From Bacillota bacterium (lineage in GTDB: Bacteria; Bacillota; Clostridia; Saccharofermentanales; UBA5734): a stretch of 9,359 nucleotides of DNA. The DNA is taken from the NCBI GenBank assembly GCA_023438965.1, contig JAEXPB010000278.1, positions 1 through 9,359 on the forward strand, in the 5' to 3' direction. The stretch's first letter is position 1. Every line of letters starts with the position of its first letter. Below are positions 6,370 to 9,359 of the stretch, in pieces. The notes under the pieces are model-generated. The model was not told where the DNA came from, did not search any database, and saw only the letters and a list, made by a program, of their open reading frames with translations. Both the position numbers and the translations under genes were made by a program.

Positions 6370-6723
6370 TCAGAGCGCCGCCTTGGCCTTCTGGCACAGC
6401 TCGGTGAAACCGGCCGGATCCTTGACGGCGATGTCGGCCAGGACCTTGCGGTCGAGGGCGATCTGGGCGCGGCTGAGACCGTTCATGAAGCGGCTGTAGG
6501 ACAGGCCGTTCAAGCGGGCAGCGGCGTTGATGCGGGTGATCCACAGCTTGCGGAATTCACGTTTCTTGTTGCGGCGATCCCGGTAGGCATAACTCAGGGA
6601 TTTCATCACCTGCTGGTTGGCTACTTTGAAAAGCTTGCTCTTATGGCCGAAATAGCCCTTGGCGAGCTTCAGGATTTTCTTATGGCGTGCTTTGGTCCTG
6701 ACGGATCTCTTGACTCTGGTCAT
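6370..6723 (-). CDS. rplT: 50S ribosomal protein L20
   Basis: 117 residues, the normal L20 length, with family hallmarks: [25 protein letters not shown] N-terminal basic helix (here [14 protein letters not shown], 13-26), [20 protein letters not shown] (46-65), [18 protein letters not shown] and a [13 protein letters not shown] segment. L20 binds 23S rRNA early in 50S assembly. In Bacillota it also represses its own operon by binding the infC leader, and such a leader is present here. GGGAGG lies 8 nt before the ATG. It is the third gene of infC-rpmI-rplT. Confidence 0.99.
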   Translation of the reverse strand: MTRVKRSVRTKARHKKILKLAKGYFGHKSKLFKVANQQVMKSLSYAYRDRRNKKREFRKLWITRINAAARLNGLSYSRFMNGLSRAQIALDRKVLADIAVKDPAGFTELCQKAKAAL

Positions 6724-6773
6724 ATGGATAACCTCCCGTTAATGCGATATGAATTCAGGCCGTCAACTGCTCC

Positions 6774-6971
6774 TTATTTATAGGGGATCAGCTGGAGAAT
6801 GGTGTGCTGATTGACCGGCGAAGCAACGACGGACTTGCGCAGGTTACGCTTGCGCTTGGTCGACTTCTTGGTCAGGATGTGTTTCTTGTAAGCCTGAGAA
6901 CGCATCACTTTACCGGTTCCGGTAACCTTGTATCTCTTTTTGGATGCACTGTGGGTTTTCTGCTTCGGCAT
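6774..6971 (-). CDS. rpmI: 50S ribosomal protein L35
   Basis: 65 residues, highly basic, beginning [21 protein letters not shown] as in L35, with [20 protein letters not shown] and ending near LIPYK. It is a structural protein of the large subunit. The ATG at 6971 is chosen because GGGAGGA lies 7 nt upstream and the MPK start is universal in the family; an in-frame extension to 7088 would run into infC. It sits 32 nt after infC and 50 nt before rplT. Confidence 0.98.
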   Translation of the reverse strand: MPKQKTHSASKKRYKVTGTGKVMRSQAYKKHILTKKSTKRKRNLRKSVVASPVNQHTILQLIPYK

Positions 6972-7003
6972 ATGCGATTCCTCCCTTAATTGAGTTGCTT
7001 CGT

Positions 7004-7528
7004 TCAATTCTTGCGGGGCGCCAGGAACATTACCATGTTGCGGCCCTCGACCTTGGGATCGCGGTCGATCTGGCCAAATTCCTTGCACGCCTCGAGAAAT
7101 TGCTTCATGACATCGTATCCCCTGCTGGTGTAGGCCATCTCGCGGCCCCGGAACTTGATGACGACTTTGACCCGGTCGCCGTCCTGCAGGAACCGGCAGG
7201 CATTCTTGGTCTTGGTACCGAAATCGTGCTCTTCGGTTGTCAGCTTGAGGCCGACTTCCTTGACTTCCGTCACTTTTTGATTCTTCTTGGCCTCACGCTC
7301 TTTCTTGGCGAGTTCGAACATGTACTTGCCATAGTTCATGATCTTGCAGACCGGATTGTCGGCCTGCGGGGCGATCAGCACCAAATCGAGGTCCTGGTCT
7401 TCTGCCCTTTTTCTCGCTTCAGCAATCGGAACAACGCCGACCATGCTGCCATCGCTTTCAATCAAACGCACTTTCTGGAACCTGATCTCTTCGTTGATCA
7501 GCAGACCACTGCTTTGCTTGCCGATAAT
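7004..7528 (-). CDS. infC: Translation initiation factor IF-3, with non-canonical AUU start
   Basis: 174 residues with the two IF3 domains: N-domain (about 10-80; [30 protein letters not shown]) and C-domain (about 85-174; [39 protein letters not shown]). IF3 binds the 30S subunit and enforces start-codon fidelity. The INEEIR segment lies upstream of the first GTG (7471), and no in-frame ATG/GTG/TTG exists between that GTG and the Shine-Dalgarno AGGGGG (7540-7535). Reading back gives ATT at 7531, ATT at 7528 and ATC at 7525; ATT 7528 has the best spacing (6 nt). Infrequent AUU starts are known for infC in E. coli and Bacillus and let IF3 limit its own translation. The first gene of the translation operon, it lies directly after a leader terminator whose U-tract touches its Shine-Dalgarno sequence. 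Confidence 0.95.
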   Translation of the reverse strand: MIGKQSSGLLINEEIRFQKVRLIESDGSMVGVVPIAEARKRAEDQDLDLVLIAPQADNPVCKIMNYGKYMFELAKKEREAKKNQKVTEVKEVGLKLTTEEHDFGTKTKNACRFLQDGDRVKVVIKFRGREMAYTSRGYDVMKQFLEACKEFGQIDRDPKVEGRNMVMFLAPRKN

Positions 7529-7540
7529 AATACACCCCCT

Positions 7541-7576
7541 AAATAAAAAATGAGCCGATGTCCAAACATCCGCTCA
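7541..7576 (-). terminator. Intrinsic terminator within the infC leader
   Basis: The arms TGAGCGGATG (7576-7567) and CATCGGCTCA (7560-7551) form a 10-bp stem with one G/G mismatch and a 6-nt loop, followed by TTTTTTATTT (7550-7541). The structure ends immediately before the infC Shine-Dalgarno sequence, so termination here would shut off infC-rpmI-rplT. Confidence 0.85.
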
Positions 7577-7667
7577 GCCGATAAAGCACGGGCTCACTTT
7601 CCCTGCTTGTGGCTATTGACCTCTTCGCGGAGCTGGAGGTGAGAAGCGGATGCTTCTGCTTACTGAC
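7541..7667 (-). ncRNA. infC operon leader, probable ribosomal protein L20 leader (attenuator)
   Basis: The transcribed leader, about 125 nt, holds in 5'-3' order on the minus strand: a hairpin AGAAGC-ATCC-GCTTCT (7657-7642), a second hairpin AAGCAGGG...CCCGTGCTT with a bulged G, and an intrinsic terminator (7576-7541). CATCCGCT in the first hairpin (7652-7645) is exactly complementary to AGCGGATG in the terminator's 5' arm (7574-7567), so the first element can act as antiterminator. L20 leaders of this logic, in which L20 stabilises the terminated fold, are established for Bacillota. The family assignment is from layout and pairing, not a covariance-model search. Confidence 0.75.
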
Positions 7668-7673
7668 ATAAGC

Positions 7674-7702
7674 ATCATAATGGCTGGAAGCTTGTCTGTC
7701 AA
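7674..7702 (-). promoter_or_regulatory. Promoter of the infC-rpmI-rplT operon
   Basis: On the minus strand, TTGACA (7702-7697, perfect -35) is followed after 17 bp by TATGAT (7679-7674, 5/6 of the -10 consensus). The predicted start is near 7667. This is a strong sigma-A-like promoter suited to a ribosomal operon. Confidence 0.8.
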
Positions 7703-7720
7703 GCGTTTTTGTGTTATCTT
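7692..7720 (+). promoter_or_regulatory. Candidate promoter of the aminotransferase gene
   Basis: TTGTCT (7692-7697, 4/6) is followed after 17 bp by TATCTT (7715-7720, 4/6), with an upstream TGT giving an extended -10. It is divergent from the infC promoter, and the two -35 boxes share base 7697. The match is moderate. Confidence 0.45.
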
Positions 7721-7773
7721 GGGAAAAAAGCGCGGCGCCGGACAGGCGCCGGATGGACCGGGAGGCCGATCAG

Positions 7774-8949
7774 ATGATCGCACAGCAAATTGTCACGCGA
7801 ATGAGCCAGGGTTCCTTTATCCGAAAAATGTTTGAAGAGGGCAACCGCCTGAAGGCCATTTACGGCGCCGACCAGGTTTATGATTTCAGTCTCGGCAATC
7901 CTGATCTCGAACCGCCGGCGGCCGTGCTGGAGGCCATCCGCCGACTGGCGCTGGACGAAACGCCCGGCCGCCACGGTTACATGAGCAACGCCGGTTATGC
8001 AACCACCTGTGCCGCTGTTGCCGGTCAGCTGAGCAAGCGTTCCGGCCTGACCGTCCCGCCTTCATCCGTCTGCATGACCGTCGGCGCGGCCGGCGCCATG
8101 AATGTCGTGCTCAAGGCGATTCTGGACCCCGGCGATGAAGTCCTGGTTCTGGCGCCGTTCTTTGTCGAGTATCTGGCCTATATCGGCAATCATGGCGGTG
8201 TCCCGGTGATCGTCCGCAATGATCCGGCGACGATGCTGCCTGACTTGGCGGCCATTCGTCAGGCGATTACGCCGCGGACAAAGGCGCTGATCATTAATTC
8301 GCCGAATAACCCCTCCGGAGCGATTTATCCGGCCGAGGTGCTGCGTTCGCTGGACACCGTCCTGCATGAGGCGCCAAGGACCGTTTATGTCATCTCCGAC
8401 GAACCGTATGCCGAACTGGTTTATGACGGGCGGACCGTGCCGCCGACCATGGCCTGCATCGAGCAGGCGATCCTTTGCACGAGCTGGAGCAAGTCGCTCT
8501 CCCTGCCCGGCGAGCGGATCGGCTACCTGGCGATCAGCCCGCGCTGCGAGGATTATGCCAATCTGGTCAGTGCCGCGGGTTTCTGCAACCGGACACTCGG
8601 CTTCGTCAATGCGCCGGCCTTTTTCCAACAGGTGATCGAGCTGGCCATCGACGCCCGAGTGGACATCAGCCGTTATGAGCAGCGGCGCAACATGCTGGCC
8701 GATATTCTGCTCGCCGCCGGTTTTAAACTCAACAAGCCGGCCGGCGGCATCTACCTCTTCCCGCAATCGCCGATCCCCGACGACGCGGCATTCGCCGACG
8801 CCTGCGCCCGGCATCGGGTTCTGCTCGTTCCCGGCAGCGGCTTCGGCTTCCCCGGCTATGTGCGGCTCTGCTTCGCCGCCAGCGAGAAGTCCATTCTTGC
8901 GTCGGCCGCGGCCATTCAGGCGATCGGCCGCGAATTCGGTTTGATCTGA
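7774..8949 (+). CDS. Pyridoxal-phosphate-dependent aminotransferase, class I/II (fold type I)
   Basis: 391 residues, normal for the family. Visible features: DFSLGNPDLEPP (37-48), cofactor-phosphate turn VGAAGAMN (103-110), NSPNNPSG (175-182) with the conserved Asn, SDEPYAELVYDG (208-219) with Asp209 and Tyr212 facing the PLP ring, SWSKSLSLPGERIGYLA (237-253) with Schiff-base Lys240 and Arg248, and carboxylate-binding Arg364 in GYVRLCFA. It moves an amino group between an amino acid and a 2-oxo acid in the cytoplasm. The substrate cannot be read from sequence; an aspartate-aminotransferase-like label is common for this group. The ATG at 7774 is chosen for GGGAGG 8 nt upstream; the earlier in-frame ATG (7753) and more distal starts lack one. 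It is the only plus-strand gene, divergent from infC and convergent with the thiamine diphosphokinase, whose stop is only 4 bp away. Confidence 0.94.
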   Translation: MIAQQIVTRMSQGSFIRKMFEEGNRLKAIYGADQVYDFSLGNPDLEPPAAVLEAIRRLALDETPGRHGYMSNAGYATTCAAVAGQLSKRSGLTVPPSSVCMTVGAAGAMNVVLKAILDPGDEVLVLAPFFVEYLAYIGNHGGVPVIVRNDPATMLPDLAAIRQAITPRTKALIINSPNNPSGAIYPAEVLRSLDTVLHEAPRTVYVISDEPYAELVYDGRTVPPTMACIEQAILCTSWSKSLSLPGERIGYLAISPRCEDYANLVSAAGFCNRTLGFVNAPAFFQQVIELAIDARVDISRYEQRRNMLADILLAAGFKLNKPAGGIYLFPQSPIPDDAAFADACARHRVLLVPGSGFGFPGYVRLCFAASEKSILASAAAIQAIGREFGLI

Positions 8950-8953
8950 AAAC

Positions 8954-9359
8954 TTAATCTTCCGGTGTGACGATCAGCAACAGAACCCCGGCAGCCAAGG
9001 TCGCCGTGGCCGGCGACGCGCTGAGGCGGTTGCTTAGGCCGCGCGTGCTGCCCAGGTGCAGGGTCGCCTGGTTGAGCGGGTATGCCATTCCTTCGTAGGT
9101 CAGGCCGGTTACTGTGTCCGTGATCGGGATGGCCGAAATGGCCAGGGCCTGTTCGGCGTAGGGCGGCAGATTCAAGCGCAGGGTCTGGCCGCCGGCCAAT
9201 GTGTAGGCTGTACTGCAGCCATCGCTCAGGATCAGGCACCAGCCTTCGGCCGCCAGGCGGGCGGCCAGCAGCTGGTTGGCCAGAACGTGGTCCGGCCGGC
9301 TGCCGAAGGCGCCCAGGATGATCAGCTCGTGCTGGCCCGGCGGCAGCGGCAGGTCAGCC
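8954..9359 (-). CDS. Thiamine diphosphokinase, C-terminal part (N-terminus beyond window)
   Basis: About 135 residues are visible, open to the window edge. The segment LGAFGSRPDHVLANQLL matches the catalytic-domain signature GxxGxRxDHxLAN, then LILSDGCSTAYTL, followed by the thiamine-binding C-terminal domain containing GLTYEGMAYPLNQATLHLGSTRGLSNRL and a final GVLLLIV strand. The enzyme transfers pyrophosphate from ATP to thiamine to give thiamine diphosphate. In this phylum the gene (often called thiN) commonly ends the rsgA-rpe-thiN cluster, but the upstream neighbours are outside the window. It ends 4 bp from the convergent aminotransferase stop with no visible terminator between them. Confidence 0.9.
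   Translation of the reverse strand, partial: ADLPLPPGQHELIILGAFGSRPDHVLANQLLAARLAAEGWCLILSDGCSTAYTLAGGQTLRLNLPPYAEQALAISAIPITDTVTGLTYEGMAYPLNQATLHLGSTRGLSNRLSASPATATLAAGVLLLIVTPED

Noticed and set aside
7472..7528. infC starting at GTG 7471
   Set aside because: This would remove the conserved IF3 INEEIR segment and ignore the strong AGGGGG site upstream.
7711..7773. Upstream starts for the aminotransferase (GTG-like at 7711, ATG at 7753)
   Set aside because: Neither has a good Shine-Dalgarno; 7711 would lie before the predicted -10, and GGGAGG points to the ATG at 7774.
1..9359. CRISPR arrays, transposons, prophage genes, toxin-antitoxin pairs or other accessory systems
   Set aside because: No spaced direct repeats, transposase motifs, or unexplained coding frames with their own ribosome binding sites were seen; the whole window is accounted for by core genes and their control regions.

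Overview
The window is a GC-rich bacterial chromosome segment made entirely of housekeeping genes. No transposase, phage gene, CRISPR array, tRNA or rRNA is visible. The gene order infC-rpmI-rplT, then a TrmH/SpoU-type RNA methyltransferase, then a TrkA/TrkA/TrkH potassium uptake set, together with strong GGGAGG-type ribosome binding sites, sigma-A-like promoters and an L20-type infC leader, suggests a high-GC Clostridia-like member of the Bacillota. This assignment is an inference from synteny and signals, not a database match.

All genes except one lie on the minus strand, so transcription runs mainly from high to low coordinates. Positions 8954-9359 hold the C-terminal part of a thiamine diphosphokinase, which converges with a plus-strand class I/II aminotransferase (7774-8949). 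The aminotransferase is divergent from the translation operon. Their shared spacer (7529-7773) holds back-to-back promoters with -35 boxes that overlap by one base. It also holds a roughly 125-nt infC leader with a textbook terminator and a competing pairing, consistent with L20 autoregulation. infC itself starts at a non-canonical AUU codon, followed by rpmI and rplT and then a strong hairpin (6309-6332).

Next comes the TrmH-family methyltransferase (5437-6249). An extended -10 promoter that begins within its stop codon opens the potassium operon: two unequal RCK-domain proteins (4719-5330 and 4041-4703) and the TrkH/KtrB channel subunit (2602-4014). The 5' leader of this operon contains a striking 13-bp inverted repeat.

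The last unit is an Aquifex-type aconitase (458-2392), which is translationally adjacent to a GntR/FCD repressor-type regulator that runs off the window at base 1. The 209-bp region upstream of the aconitase is unusually rich in palindromes. It has a near-consensus promoter (TTGACA-18-GATAAT), a perfect 12-bp palindrome just after the predicted start point, and a distal TTGGT-N3-ACCAA site of the kind bound by FCD-type GntR proteins. The simplest reading is a self-contained control loop in which the GntR protein senses an organic acid and controls its own operon.

I see no new enzymatic system. The parts worth a second look are the regulatory DNA: the aconitase/GntR control region, the infC attenuator with its AUU start, and the inverted repeat in the potassium-operon leader.
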